From NCBI GenBank assembly GCA_964570825.1, contig CAZMZJ010000002.1:62001-126000 (forward strand): a stretch of DNA of 64,000 bases. Direction: 5' to 3'. Made by a program: the position numbers and the translations under genes. The stretch comes from UMGS1002 sp964570825. GTDB lineage: Bacteria; Bacillota; Clostridia; Oscillospirales; CAG-272. Shown here piece by piece: positions 1-8,391 of this stretch. The notes below the pieces were generated by a model. The model ran no database searches. It saw only the letters and a list, made by a program, of their open reading frames with translations, and was not told the origin of the DNA. Within the stretch, counting starts at the first letter, position 1, and each line of letters begins with the position of its first letter.

Positions 1-1563
1 GTAAAAATGCCGAGCCAGAATGAAAAAGACAGGAAGACCTTCCGCGATGTCGCCGGATGCGACGAAGAGAAGGCGGAACTTGAGGAAATCGTCGAGTATC
101 TGAAGGATCCCGCTAAGTTTTCGCGTCTTGGCGCAAAGATCCCGCACGGCGTATTGCTTGTAGGCCCTCCGGGAACAGGAAAAACCCTGCTTGCAAAGGC
201 TGTCGCGGGGGAGGCGGGCGTTCCGTTCTTCTCGATATCGGGGTCTGACTTTGTCGAGATGTACGTCGGCGTAGGCGCCTCGCGCGTGCGCGACCTCTTT
301 GACAATGCGCGCAAGGCTCCCGCCTCGATAATATTCATCGATGAAATCGACGCTGTCGGCCGTCACCGCGGCGCAGGTCTCGGCGGCGGACATGACGAGC
401 GCGAGCAGACGCTGAACCAGCTGCTCGTCGAAATGGACGGGTTTGGCTCTCACGAGGGAATAATCGTCATTGCGGCGACAAACCGTCCGGACATTCTTGA
501 CCCGGCACTGCTGCGCCCCGGAAGGTTTGACCGTCAGGTGACAGTCAACTATCCGGACATCAAGGGGCGCGAGGAGATTCTCAAGGTTCACGCGCGCAAC
601 AAGCCGCTCGGACCCGACGTTGACCTGACAAAAATAGCCCAGACGACCGCGGGATTCACCGGCGCAGATCTTGAAAACCTGCTCAATGAAGCGGCGCTGC
701 TTGCGGCGCGCCGCGGCAAGAGTCTTATCGACAGCAACGATATAGAAGACTCGTTCATAAAAGTGGCTGTAGGCACAAAGAAAAAGTCAAGACGCATGAA
801 GGACTCGGAGAAGCGCAACACGGCGTATCACGAAGCCGGCCACGCCATTCTTGCGTACCTGCTGCCCCATCTTGATCCCGTGCATCAGATTTCGATAATT
901 CCGAGCGGCAGGGCTCTTGGTTATACCTTAACTGTTCCCGAAGATGACAAATACAGTGTTTACCGCGAAGAATTAAAGGAAAGAATCTGTATGACTCTCG
1001 GCGGCAGAGCCGCGGAGGAAATAATATTCGGAGATTTCTCCGGCGGCGCCGCAGCCGACATAGAGCATGCGACAGGAATCGCGCGCAAGATGGTGACTCA
1101 GCTTGGCATGAGCGATCTGATAGGTCCGGTCAACTACTCCAGCGGGCAGGGCGAAGTTTTCCTCGGCATGGCTTTCACTGAAACCAAGAATTTTTCAGAA
1201 GACATTGCCGCAAAGATTGATTCTGAAGTTCACAGAATAATTTCTGAAGCTCGCGAACGCGCCATTTCCATACTGCGCGAAAACATCGACAAGCTTAACT
1301 TCATTTCCGAATTTTTGCTCAAGAACGAAACGATGGACGGCGACCAGTTCAAAGCCGCGATGGAAGGCAAGTCTATTGAAGAGATTGAGGAAATCGCCAA
1401 CGAGAAGATGAGAAAGAGAAGCGAAGCCGACCGCAAGGAAGCGCAGAAGAACGCTGAAGCAAACGAACGCAAATCAAAGGGCGGAGAAAAAGACGATAAA
1501 GATGATAAAGACAATAAAGAAGGCACCTACACTCCTCCGGATGATGATACGGTAAAGCGCTGA
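1..1563 (+). CDS. ftsH: ATP-dependent zinc metalloprotease FtsH (5' truncated by window)
   Basis: Membrane-bound AAA+ protease that degrades misfolded membrane proteins and short-lived regulators. The reading frame is open from base 1, and the first in-frame ATG (7) lies just before the family's conserved FxDVAG motif, so the N-terminal membrane helices lie upstream of the window. Counting from that ATG: Walker A GPPGTGKT at 53-60, Walker B IIFIDEID near 108-115, the second region of homology ending PGRFDRQV near 171-178, and the zinc-binding HEAGH at 275-279. The C-terminal about 50 residues are Lys/Asp/Glu-rich and low in complexity. A hairpin terminator follows the stop. Identification is certain; only the start is missing. 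Confidence 0.97.
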   Translation, partial: VKMPSQNEKDRKTFRDVAGCDEEKAELEEIVEYLKDPAKFSRLGAKIPHGVLLVGPPGTGKTLLAKAVAGEAGVPFFSISGSDFVEMYVGVGASRVRDLFDNARKAPASIIFIDEIDAVGRHRGAGLGGGHDEREQTLNQLLVEMDGFGSHEGIIVIAATNRPDILDPALLRPGRFDRQVTVNYPDIKGREEILKVHARNKPLGPDVDLTKIAQTTAGFTGADLENLLNEAALLAARRGKSLIDSNDIEDSFIKVAVGTKKKSRRMKDSEKRNTAYHEAGHAILAYLLPHLDPVHQISIIPSGRALGYTLTVPEDDKYSVYREELKERICMTLGGRAAEEIIFGDFSGGAAADIEHATGIARKMVTQLGMSDLIGPVNYSSGQGEVFLGMAFTETKNFSEDIAAKIDSEVHRIISEARERAISILRENIDKLNFISEFLLKNETMDGDQFKAAMEGKSIEEIEEIANEKMRKRSEADRKEAQKNAEANERKSKGGEKDDKDDKDNKEGTYTPPDDDTVKR

Positions 1564-1604
1564 AAGCACTGAAAGCACTGAAAACGCTTAAAACGCTGAA
1601 AAAT

Positions 1605-1642
1605 AAACCTCCTCTTGTTTCACATGAAACAAGAGGAGGTTT
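1605..1642. terminator. Bidirectional terminator between ftsH and the cyclophilin gene, with a parS-like core
   Basis: A perfect 18-bp inverted repeat (1605-1622 and 1625-1642) with a 2-base loop, T-rich on the right and A-rich on the left, so it can end both converging transcripts. Its apex (1616-1631) reads TGTTTCACATGAAACA, one base from the perfect parS sites at 47941 and 47979. Just before it (1562-1600) are short imperfect tandem repeats of GAAAGCACT/AAAACGCT type of unknown meaning. Confidence 0.85.
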
Positions 1643-1659
1643 TCGTTTTTCCGATTTTA

Positions 1660-2172
1660 TTACCCGACAACTTCGATTTTGTCAATTACAACCGGCTCGC
1701 GCGGAACGTCCTGCATATATCTGCCGTATGTTCCGGTCTTCACCGACGCAATTTTGTCAATAACCTCAAGTCCCTCGGTGACCTTACCGAAAGCCGCGTA
1801 CTGCGCGTCGAGATGCGGCGAGTCCTTGTGCATTATGAAGAACTGCGACGACGCTGAGTCCGGATTGCTTGTTCTTGCCATCGAGAGGACGCCCCGTGTA
1901 TGACGGATGTCGTTCTTCATCCAGCCGTTTGCGATAAATTCGCCGAAAATGGCGCCGGCTTTCTTTTCTCTGAATTCCCCCGACCGTTCTTCATAGCCGC
2001 CGCCCTGTATCATAAATCCCTTTATAACGCGGTGGAATACCGTTCCGGAGTAAAACCCGCTGTTTACAAGCGATAAAAAATTTTCAACAGTTTTCGGGGC
2101 CTTGTCCGGGTAAAGCTCCGCCGTCATTTCTCCCATGCCGCGGACTGTAATTTTAATTATCGGATTTTTCAT
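1660..2172 (-). CDS. Cyclophilin-type peptidyl-prolyl cis-trans isomerase
   Basis: Catalyses proline cis-trans isomerisation; with no signal peptide it should be cytoplasmic. The 170 residues form one cyclophilin domain: TVENFLSLVNSGFY, the active-site stretch FHRVIKGFMIQGGG, ASSQFFI and a C-terminal FGKVTEGLEVIDKIA. Length is normal for bacterial PpiB-like proteins. It is the last gene of a leftward operon (two SGNH hydrolases, mini-RNase III, cyclophilin), 62 bp after mrnC. There is no convincing Shine-Dalgarno within 15 bases of the ATG; an AAAGG lies about 20 bases away. The start was chosen because residues begin directly in the conserved first strand. Confidence 0.92.
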   Translation of the reverse strand: MKNPIIKITVRGMGEMTAELYPDKAPKTVENFLSLVNSGFYSGTVFHRVIKGFMIQGGGYEERSGEFREKKAGAIFGEFIANGWMKNDIRHTRGVLSMARTSNPDSASSQFFIMHKDSPHLDAQYAAFGKVTEGLEVIDKIASVKTGTYGRYMQDVPREPVVIDKIEVVG

Positions 2173-2234
2173 TTATGCAGTATTTAACCATGCCTTTCTG
2201 TATGTAGTATCAGCTGTATGCCGTTCAGGATTTT

Positions 2235-2624
2235 TTATATAATAACGTGGTCCTGTCCGCCGTAGCCCGCTTCAAGCAGCTCGACTATTCTGTCTTTCCT
2301 TCCGGAAAGGTACAGCCAGCCGGCAAGCGTTTCCATGCCGGTCGCCGTCCTGTATTCGGCGGCCGTGGCGTTTTTCGGCAGATTTGAGTGTCCGAGATTG
2401 CGCCCGCGCCGGAACATGGCATCCTCGTCCGGCGTGAGCAGCGGCAGAATTTTCTTCATTGCGCCTGCCTGCGCCGGCGCGGTGACATATTTCATCGCCT
2501 CGGCATTGAGCTCGCGTGAACCGGGCAAACCCGACCTCACAAGCCTTTCGCGCACCCAAAGCTCGATGACAGAGTCACCGAGATAAGCGAGCGCGGCGGC
2601 ACCGGGAACATTTGCAGAATCCAT
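2235..2624 (-). CDS. mrnC: Mini-ribonuclease III
   Basis: RNase III-fold endoribonuclease without a dsRNA-binding domain, known in Bacillota to mature 23S rRNA ends. From the chosen ATG (2624) the protein is 129 residues, the usual size. It shows the Mini-III signature ALAYLGDSVIELWVRERL (RNase III motif with catalytic Asp) near the N-terminus, then RGRN, PKNATAAEYRTATGMETLAGWLYL and a short C-terminal helix. The start is supported by AAGGAG about 8 bases upstream and by an ATGA overlap with the stop of the upstream SGNH gene; a longer in-frame extension to 2741 would be unlike the family. Probably translationally coupled to that gene. Confidence 0.9.
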   Translation of the reverse strand: MDSANVPGAAALAYLGDSVIELWVRERLVRSGLPGSRELNAEAMKYVTAPAQAGAMKKILPLLTPDEDAMFRRGRNLGHSNLPKNATAAEYRTATGMETLAGWLYLSGRKDRIVELLEAGYGGQDHVII

Positions 2625-3736
2625 CAGTCCCCGCTCCTTTTTCCAGCCGTCGCCCTGAGCGCCCGGCGGATTTCGCTCTCGATTCCGTCGGCCATCAGGA
2701 CAAAACCGAGGTCGTTCGGGTGGACTGCGTCCATTGTGCATTCATTTTCATACTTGCCGAGGAAGAACGACTCGCCGTCGATATAGTAGACGTTCCTGTC
2801 CCCAAGCGACAGCGCGTGACGGTACGTGTCGATAATTACATCCCGCCGTTCCGCAAATTCGGACGGGTTTGTCGCAATATTGGGCCTTGAAATCATTATA
2901 AACGGCGTGTCCGGCCGGGCGGCGCGGAAAATATCGTAAACCGCCATATGCGTGTTTCTCAGAAACTCAGCCGACGGAGCGTTGTGGTCGTAATCGCAGA
3001 CGAAAAGGCACATGGGAAGTCCCGCCATATACCTGACGAGCGCCGGCTCTCCGAGCGCCTTGCCCGAGAAGCCGAGATTGATATAGTCAAGATTCATGCG
3101 CCGCGAGATGATGTTTTCGTATGTCAGTCCGGGGCGCGAGGCGGCGGTGCCATGCACTATTGAGCTTCCGTAGAATACGACAGGCTCGCTGTTCGCGTAT
3201 TTTTTACCCGGTTCAAGAGTGGCGTCCTCCTGCAGGCCGATATAAAGATTTCTGACCAGCGCATGAACCGGGAAATTGATTGTGAAGCTGCGTTTTTTGC
3301 GCGAGCCGAGCTTTATTGACTGCACGTAATCGTTTTCAAAGTCATACGGAGGAAGGTATGGCTTGATGAAACGGCTGTCTGTCGCCGTGTCCTCGTAGAG
3401 GTCAAACCCCGCGGAATTGCAGAGTGTCGTATGTGAATTCCGGGCGTAAGGGCCGAGTTCGGCTTTGATTGCCACATATGCCGAGTCGGTCGTAAACCTT
3501 ACTCTGCCTCCCGTCGATTCCCTCGCGAGTCTTGCGACGCCGGGGCTGGTCGCCTCGGCAACATCTTCGGGCAGGCGGCGGAAGAAAGGCTGGCCGAGCG
3601 GGTCATAAAAGCCGTAAAGCTCAAACGGCGGCTTTCTCACATCATAAAACCTGACGTCCGGCTCGCATTCGGATGCGACTGTCATATTCTTATCAACTTC
3701 GACATACGCTTCTTTTTTTATATCTTTTTCGTTCAT
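2624..3736 (-). CDS. SGNH/GDSL-type hydrolase with N-terminal GxDLY-type domain (copy 1)
   Basis: Probable cytoplasmic carbohydrate esterase or lipase of the SGNH superfamily; 370 residues, no signal peptide. The N-terminal half is a beta-rich domain containing GFDLY, recognised as the domain that precedes this esterase type. The catalytic half has block I FYGSSIVHG (Ser nucleophile), block II NLGFSGKALGE, block III-like CDYDHNAP and the C-terminal VHPNDLGF (Asp-x-x-His). It is about half identical by eye to its neighbour at 3738-4886 and starts one base after that gene's stop, so the pair is a tandem duplication in one operon. Substrate unknown; deacetylation of glycans is a plausible inference. 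Confidence 0.85.
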   Translation of the reverse strand: MNEKDIKKEAYVEVDKNMTVASECEPDVRFYDVRKPPFELYGFYDPLGQPFFRRLPEDVAEATSPGVARLARESTGGRVRFTTDSAYVAIKAELGPYARNSHTTLCNSAGFDLYEDTATDSRFIKPYLPPYDFENDYVQSIKLGSRKKRSFTINFPVHALVRNLYIGLQEDATLEPGKKYANSEPVVFYGSSIVHGTAASRPGLTYENIISRRMNLDYINLGFSGKALGEPALVRYMAGLPMCLFVCDYDHNAPSAEFLRNTHMAVYDIFRAARPDTPFIMISRPNIATNPSEFAERRDVIIDTYRHALSLGDRNVYYIDGESFFLGKYENECTMDAVHPNDLGFVLMADGIESEIRRALRATAGKRSGD

Positions 3737-3737
3737 T

Positions 3738-4886
3738 TCACAGCACCTCGCAGTTCCGCAGCGCTCTTTCCAGAATCCGCCCGACCGAATCAGCCATTTT
3801 CAGAAATCCGATATCGGTCGGATGTGAGCCGTCAACGGTGCAGAGATCCTCGTCGGGTCCGCGGAATATCCCCTCGCCGTCAATATAATAAACGTTCTTG
3901 TCCCCTGCTCCGCGCGCGTATCTATAAGTGTCAATAATCACATCCCGGCGGGCTATGCTTTCGGCGGGGTCGACATCGTAATCCGGCCGGGACAGCATGA
4001 TATAAGGTATATCCGGATGTGCCGCGCGTATTGTTTTGTATAGACGGCAGTGCGTCGAGGCAAGATAGGCCGCGTCGGGCGCGTTGTGGTCATAATCCGA
4101 CACGAAAGCAAGCATTTTCAGCGACGCCATATAATTGGCAATGATCTCCTCTCCGCGGCCGCTGCCCGAGAAGCCGAGGTTTATAAAATCGAGATTCAAT
4201 CTCCGGCTTATGATGCTTTCGTAAGTGTTGCCGGGATGCGAGGCGCAGGCGCCCTGGGTTATCGAGCTGCCGTAATAGACCACCGGCAGCCGGGATCTGT
4301 ATTTTTTACCGCCTCCGAGAGCGGAGCCGGCCTGAAGACCGATATAAAGCCTGTCCACAGGATTATAGGTCGGGAAATTTATCGTGATATACCGCATTTT
4401 TCTTTCTGCAAATCTGATTACCGACTCATATCCGTCGGTAATCCCGTACCCCGGGCGGAAAGGCCGGTGATAGCGGCTCATTCCGCCTCCGGCCGGTATT
4501 TCCCTGCTGTTTGCCGCTCCGCAAAAGCCGCCGGCGTCCCCGCTCTCGCCGTCGATATAGAGATCGAAGCCGGCATAGTTTGTCAGGGGCATATGATCAT
4601 ATTTTGAGACATAAGGCATAATGCACTTTATGGCGACATATTTTGAGTCGGTGGAAAACCTCACCCGGCCTCCGGCGGTGCAAAGATAGAGCCTTTTTAC
4701 CCCGTCGTTTACGTTAAGCCCCACCTCGTCGGGCAGGCGCTTGAAAACCTGTTCGGTTAAAGGATTATACAGCCCGTAAATCTCAAACGGTTCTTCGCGC
4801 GCGTCTAAAAATCTGATGTCCGGCTCCCTGATACCGGTTTCGACAATCATGCTTTTATCTACTTCAACAAATTTTCCGGCTGGCAT
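3738..4886 (-). CDS. SGNH/GDSL-type hydrolase with N-terminal GxDLY-type domain (copy 2)
   Basis: Paralogue of the downstream gene, about 382 residues from ATG 4886. That start aligns MPAGKFVEVDKSM with the other copy's AYVEVDKNM and has GGAGAAG just upstream; the frame stays open to 5039 but the extra stretch looks non-coding. Motifs: GFDLYIDGESG, YYGSSITQGA (Ser), NLGFSGSGRGE, SDYDHNAPD and VDGSHPTDIGF (Asp-His). It carries a roughly 20-residue Gly/Ala-rich insertion after the GFDLY motif that copy 1 lacks. First gene of the operon, probably transcribed from the consensus promoter at 5112-5140. Confidence 0.85.
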   Translation of the reverse strand: MPAGKFVEVDKSMIVETGIREPDIRFLDAREEPFEIYGLYNPLTEQVFKRLPDEVGLNVNDGVKRLYLCTAGGRVRFSTDSKYVAIKCIMPYVSKYDHMPLTNYAGFDLYIDGESGDAGGFCGAANSREIPAGGGMSRYHRPFRPGYGITDGYESVIRFAERKMRYITINFPTYNPVDRLYIGLQAGSALGGGKKYRSRLPVVYYGSSITQGACASHPGNTYESIISRRLNLDFINLGFSGSGRGEEIIANYMASLKMLAFVSDYDHNAPDAAYLASTHCRLYKTIRAAHPDIPYIMLSRPDYDVDPAESIARRDVIIDTYRYARGAGDKNVYYIDGEGIFRGPDEDLCTVDGSHPTDIGFLKMADSVGRILERALRNCEVL

Positions 4887-5068
4887 TTTTCTTCTCCAGA
4901 TATATAATTTATTTGCAGCTGACCGCTGACCGCTGCCATTGACATGCTGTGCCATTAAAAATAATAACTGAACATTAAGTTTGTCTTTATTTTGATGTTT
5001 TATGATGCCGCTGATGCCTGTGTATCTCTGCAATAGCAATATTTGTCTTTGTTTTTGGCTTTTTTGTC

Positions 5069-5097
5069 TTGATATATTCGGAAAAATATTCTATAAT
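5069..5097 (+). promoter_or_regulatory. Sigma-A-type promoter toward the sugar kinase gene
   Basis: TTGATA (5069-5074), 17-bp spacer, TATAAT (5092-5097). The predicted start, about 5104, gives a leader of roughly 130 bases to the kinase ATG. It points directly at the leftward promoter 5112-5140. Confidence 0.75.
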
Positions 5098-5111
5098 AGT
5101 CATGTATTTTA

Positions 5112-5140
5112 ATTATATCACCCCCGCGGAGTGCTGTCAA
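5112..5140 (-). promoter_or_regulatory. Consensus sigma-A promoter toward the SGNH-mrnC-cyclophilin operon
   Basis: On the minus strand: TTGACA (5140-5135), 17-bp spacer, TATAAT (5117-5112), a perfect match to the vegetative consensus. Predicted start about 5105, giving a leader of about 220 bases to ATG 4886. It is arranged face to face with the promoter at 5069-5097. Confidence 0.78.
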
Positions 5141-5187
5141 CGTAAAACAAAAATGTTCTGACGGCATCAGCGTCCTGTCAAAGCGTT

Positions 5188-5201
5188 ATTTCCCGGGAAA
5201 A
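5188..5201. promoter_or_regulatory. Noc-binding-site-like palindrome (copy 1)
   Basis: ATTTCCCGGGAAAA, 13 of 14 bases matching the Noc site known from Bacillus subtilis (ATTTCCCGGGAAAT). The identical 16-mer TTATTTCCCGGGAAAA recurs upstream of mnmG at 44136-44151. It lies in the kinase leader, 37 bp before the start codon. The noc gene is at 47026-47952. Confidence 0.6.
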
Positions 5202-5237
5202 CTCGGATATTCGAGAGACAAAAAGAGGAACCTTGCG

Positions 5238-6173
5238 ATGAAATACTATATAGGCATAGATGCTGGCGGTACAAAAACCGATGCCGTCCTCTGCGGAGAA
5301 GACGGACGAATAGTCTGCCAAAAGCGTGACTCCGGCTGCAACCCCAACGACATCGGCAAAGATGCGGCCAAAGAAAAGCTGCTCGGCATCATCCTTGAGC
5401 TTATGTCAAAGTCGCCGGAAAAAGTAAGCTCGGTTTTCGCCGGAGTGGCCGGGGTCACGGGGTTCGGGAACGATTTTACAGATTATCTGCGAAAAGGCGC
5501 CGGCGTTGACCGCCTTTCGGTCGGCACTGACGCGCTGTCCCTTCTCACCGGGGTTCTGCACCGTAATGACGGCGCCTGTGTCATCTCCGGTACCGGCTCA
5601 GTCTGTTTCGTACGCCGAAAAGGCGTACTTTCAAGGATAGGCGGCTGGGGTTTTATGCTTGACGGCGCCGGCAGCGGTTATGATCTTGGCCGTGATGCCA
5701 TCGCAGCCGTTCTGCACGAATACGACGGGCTCGGAGAAAAGACGGTGCTGACAGACATTGTAACGGCAAAGGCGGGCGCGCACCCGAAGGACATGATTCC
5801 AGAAATCTACCGCGGCGGCAGGGCGTATATCGCATCTTTTGCGGATACTGTGTTTGAGGGCTGCCGCAGAGGCGACGCCATAAGTCTTGACATAATGAAA
5901 AGAAACGCCGGATATATCTCATCACTTATAAACACTGCGGGCCGGCTGTTTGACGGAAGCTTTGCCGTAGCCTTGGGCGGCGGCATTCTTCAGAACTATC
6001 CCGAATTTCAAAAAGAGATCCGCTCTCTTGTGCCGGATAGAATCAGCCTTTTGACAGCCGATATGCCGCCGGTATTCGGCTCGGTGCTTGAAGCGGTTTA
6101 TTCCGCGGGCGGAGATATTGAATCGGGATTCAAGGTAAATTTCAATGAGTCATATAAAACCTTCGTCTTATGA
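5238..6173 (+). CDS. BadF/BadG-type ATPase, N-acetylglucosamine kinase-like
   Basis: Probable cytoplasmic amino-sugar kinase of the actin-fold BadF/BadG/N-acetylglucosamine kinase family, 311 residues (normal size). The first phosphate loop YIGIDAGGTKTDAVL is at residues 3-17. The central GTGSVCFVRR followed by GGWGFMLDGAGSGYDLGRDAI is typical of GlcNAc kinases, and the adenosine-side motif ALGGGIL is near 255. GAGGA-like SD is 8 bases upstream of the ATG. The next gene, 33 bp downstream, is a sugar-binding lipoprotein, so salvage of an imported amino sugar is a reasonable inference, but no permease gene is adjacent and substrate specificity cannot be read from sequence. Confidence 0.85.
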   Translation: MKYYIGIDAGGTKTDAVLCGEDGRIVCQKRDSGCNPNDIGKDAAKEKLLGIILELMSKSPEKVSSVFAGVAGVTGFGNDFTDYLRKGAGVDRLSVGTDALSLLTGVLHRNDGACVISGTGSVCFVRRKGVLSRIGGWGFMLDGAGSGYDLGRDAIAAVLHEYDGLGEKTVLTDIVTAKAGAHPKDMIPEIYRGGRAYIASFADTVFEGCRRGDAISLDIMKRNAGYISSLINTAGRLFDGSFAVALGGGILQNYPEFQKEIRSLVPDRISLLTADMPPVFGSVLEAVYSAGGDIESGFKVNFNESYKTFVL

Positions 6174-6206
6174 TACTTCAAAAAGTATAGATATAAGGAG
6201 AAAATT

Positions 6207-7715
6207 ATGAAAAAAGCGCTATCACTCTTCCTTGCGGCGATTATGGTCTCGGCAATTCTTGTGTCCTGCGCAGACAGCGGCAGCGGGAATAACGCCGAAA
6301 GCACGACGCCCCAGCAGTCATCGTCTGAAACTTCAGCACCCGAAGAAACCCAGAGCAAATACAGTATCAAGGATAATCTCCCGGCTCTTAATTATAACAA
6401 CGAAACAGTGACTATTCTCTCGCGCGGGCGCACATGGGTAAAGGATGAAATATCGGTCTCCGAGATGAACGGCGAAACCATCAACGACGCCATATATGCC
6501 CGCAACTCTGCCGTTGAGGAAAGGCTTAAAATCAAAATAAACAATTATATGATAGACGGCACCGACAACTATGAAGTCACCACTATAATACGCAATCAGG
6601 TTAAAGCGCAGACAAGCGACTACGACATCCTCGCGAACAGCGTATACTCCACCATAATGTATACGGGCGAGGGGCTTTTCAAAAATTTATATGAATGTGA
6701 ATATATAGACTTTGACCAGCCGTACTGGTCGCAGGGCTTCAACGAAGTGGCGTCGATCGGGAACGCGCAGTATTTTGTAACCGGCGCCATCTGCCTGTCC
6801 ACATACAGATTCATATTCGCCACATTTTTCAACCGAAATATGTTTATATCAAGAGGCATCGATCTTCCCTATGATACCGTACGCGCGGGAAAATGGACGA
6901 TAGATTACCAGTACGAGATAAGCAAAAATATATATTACGACACCAACGGAAACGGCATAAAAGACGCGGAGGACACATACGGGTTTGTCATCAGCAACGA
7001 AATCAGCGTCGACAACTACTGGTCGTCGTTCAAAATTCCGATTCTCACAAAGACGAGCGACAACTGGTACAGCTATTCACTGGATACCAACCGGCTTTCG
7101 GTTGCCGTCGATAAGGTCAACCGCCTTATGTGGAACAGCGAAGGTTCATTTGTAATACCGTACAAGGCGGATGACGCCGATCAGGATGAGATTGCCGCCA
7201 AACTGGCGAACGGAAGCGCCGCGATGGTAACCCTCAGGCTTATAGAAGTCGAAGGAGCCTATCTCCGCAATATGACCGACTCCTATGGAATCATACCGAT
7301 GCCAAAGCTTGACGAAGCGCAGGATGATTATTACAGCTACGCGCACGACCAGATGACGGCGATAGCGATACCCTCAACAGTAACCGACGACGAGCTTCAG
7401 ATGTATGGCGCAGTGCTTGAAGCGCTTGCGGCGGAGAGCTACCGCAGAGTTACTCCCGCGTATTATGAACTGTCGCTGACGACCAAATACGCCAACGATC
7501 CGGACTCCGTCGAGATGCTCGATAAAATAGTCAACAATCTGTATATCGACGCCGGCGTTCTTTATACAAAGCAGCTTAGCTCGATTCATCAGAAGCTCCG
7601 CGTATTCATGGGGCAGAACAACAACAGTGTTGCCTCTACGATGAAAACGCTTGAAAAAATGGTGTCATTGCAGCTTAAATCGCTGACAGATGGCCTCAAA
7701 GCAATTCAGAAATAA
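6207..7715 (+). CDS. Extracellular solute-binding lipoprotein (sugar ABC transporter type)
   Basis: A 502-residue lipoprotein that would capture a solute, probably an oligosaccharide, outside the cell. Signal peptide MKKALSLFLAAIMVSAILVS with lipobox Leu-Val-Ser-Cys; Cys near residue 21 begins the mature protein, followed by a Ser/Thr/Glu/Gln-rich linker to about residue 50. The rest resembles family-1 extracellular solute-binding proteins, including an EF-hand-like DTNGNGIKDAEDTYGF loop. AAGGAG lies 7 bases before the ATG. It is an orphan receptor: no membrane permease or ATPase genes flank it, so it must use components encoded elsewhere. A terminator follows, so it ends the unit begun by the kinase gene. 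Confidence 0.88.
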   Translation: MKKALSLFLAAIMVSAILVSCADSGSGNNAESTTPQQSSSETSAPEETQSKYSIKDNLPALNYNNETVTILSRGRTWVKDEISVSEMNGETINDAIYARNSAVEERLKIKINNYMIDGTDNYEVTTIIRNQVKAQTSDYDILANSVYSTIMYTGEGLFKNLYECEYIDFDQPYWSQGFNEVASIGNAQYFVTGAICLSTYRFIFATFFNRNMFISRGIDLPYDTVRAGKWTIDYQYEISKNIYYDTNGNGIKDAEDTYGFVISNEISVDNYWSSFKIPILTKTSDNWYSYSLDTNRLSVAVDKVNRLMWNSEGSFVIPYKADDADQDEIAAKLANGSAAMVTLRLIEVEGAYLRNMTDSYGIIPMPKLDEAQDDYYSYAHDQMTAIAIPSTVTDDELQMYGAVLEALAAESYRRVTPAYYELSLTTKYANDPDSVEMLDKIVNNLYIDAGVLYTKQLSSIHQKLRVFMGQNNNSVASTMKTLEKMVSLQLKSLTDGLKAIQK

Positions 7716-7726
7716 AGCAAAGGACA

Positions 7727-7757
7727 AAAGCCCCCTCGTTTGGCGCGAGGGGGCTTT
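7727..7757 (+). terminator. Rho-independent terminator after the solute-binding gene
   Basis: Perfect 12-bp stem AAAGCCCCCTCG / CGAGGGGGCTTT with a 7-base loop, 12 bp after the stop codon. The T-tract is short. Confidence 0.8.
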
Positions 7758-7799
7758 GCGGTCCGGTCCGGAAAAAAGAGTATAAAAATATGACAAGCC

Positions 7800-7828
7800 T
7801 TGAAAAAACCCGTCATCCGTGGTATAAT
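7800..7828 (+). promoter_or_regulatory. Sigma-A-type promoter for the DUF2087 gene
   Basis: TTGAAA (7800-7805), 17-bp spacer, TATAAT (7823-7828), about 58 bp before the ATG at 7886. Confidence 0.75.
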
Positions 7829-7885
7829 TCAATAAACTGAAACAGCCGTTTCACACATGAATTTCATGAAGGGACATTAAATAAA

Positions 7886-8191
7886 ATGGAGCTTAATTAT
7901 AATGTGCTATTAAAGGGCTTTCTCGACGGCGAAGGTAAACTCCGCCAGTATCCCTCTAAAATGAAGGCCAAGGCGCCTGCAATGTATTATATCGCGGCGA
8001 AATTTGAGAAAGGCAGACAGTACTCAGAAGCCGAGGTCAACTCGCTTATCAACAGCGCCTGCTCGTTCAAGGATCCCGCTACAATCCGCCGCGACATGGT
8101 TGACAATAAATTTTTTGAAAGAACCGCCGACTGCAGATCCTATAAGCTTGCAGACACATTGCCGGTATTTCCGGAACTCGGCATATGCTGA
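7886..8191 (+). CDS. DUF2087 domain protein
   Basis: A 101-residue cytoplasmic protein without membrane segments. It matches the DUF2087 pattern, a short winged-helix-like domain often found alone or fused to metalloregulators or acetyltransferases: LRQYPSKMKAK, YYIAAKFEKGRQYSEAEVN, then TIRRDMVDNKFFERT and a final hydrophobic strand. Molecular function is unknown for the family. It has its own promoter (7800-7828) and terminator (8206-8232), so it is monocistronic. GAAGGGA lies somewhat far (about 11 bases) from the ATG. Confidence 0.82.
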   Translation: MELNYNVLLKGFLDGEGKLRQYPSKMKAKAPAMYYIAAKFEKGRQYSEAEVNSLINSACSFKDPATIRRDMVDNKFFERTADCRSYKLADTLPVFPELGIC

Positions 8192-8205
8192 TGCCGCCGA
8201 AACCT

Positions 8206-8232
8206 CTCTCCGGCCGTACCGGAGAGTTTTTC
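8206..8232 (+). terminator. Rho-independent terminator after the DUF2087 gene
   Basis: 8-bp stem CTCTCCGG / CCGGAGAG with a 5-base loop (8206-8226) followed by TTTTTCATTT. Confidence 0.88.
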
Positions 8233-8318
8233 ATTTAATATTAAAACACAAAAACTGTTTTATATTACTTTTTCTCTTCTCTCATCATCCCGGTTTTTCG
8301 CCAGACTTTTTCGATTCA

Positions 8319-8347
8319 TTGAGCCCGCGCCTGTCAGGTGATATTAC
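8319..8347 (+). promoter_or_regulatory. Possible promoter for the ClC gene
   Basis: TTGAGC (8319-8324), 17-bp spacer, TATTAC (8342-8347), about 45 bp before ATG 8392. Only a partial consensus match. Confidence 0.4.
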
Positions 8348-8391
8348 ATACTCTTAGGCGATGCTTGAAATTCAACTATCGGAGTCGCTAA

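Noticed and set aside
1562..1600. Short GAAAGCACT/AAAACGCT tandem repeats after ftsH as a functional element.
   Set aside because: They are very short, imperfect and lie only in the 3' untranslated region; replication slippage is sufficient to explain them.
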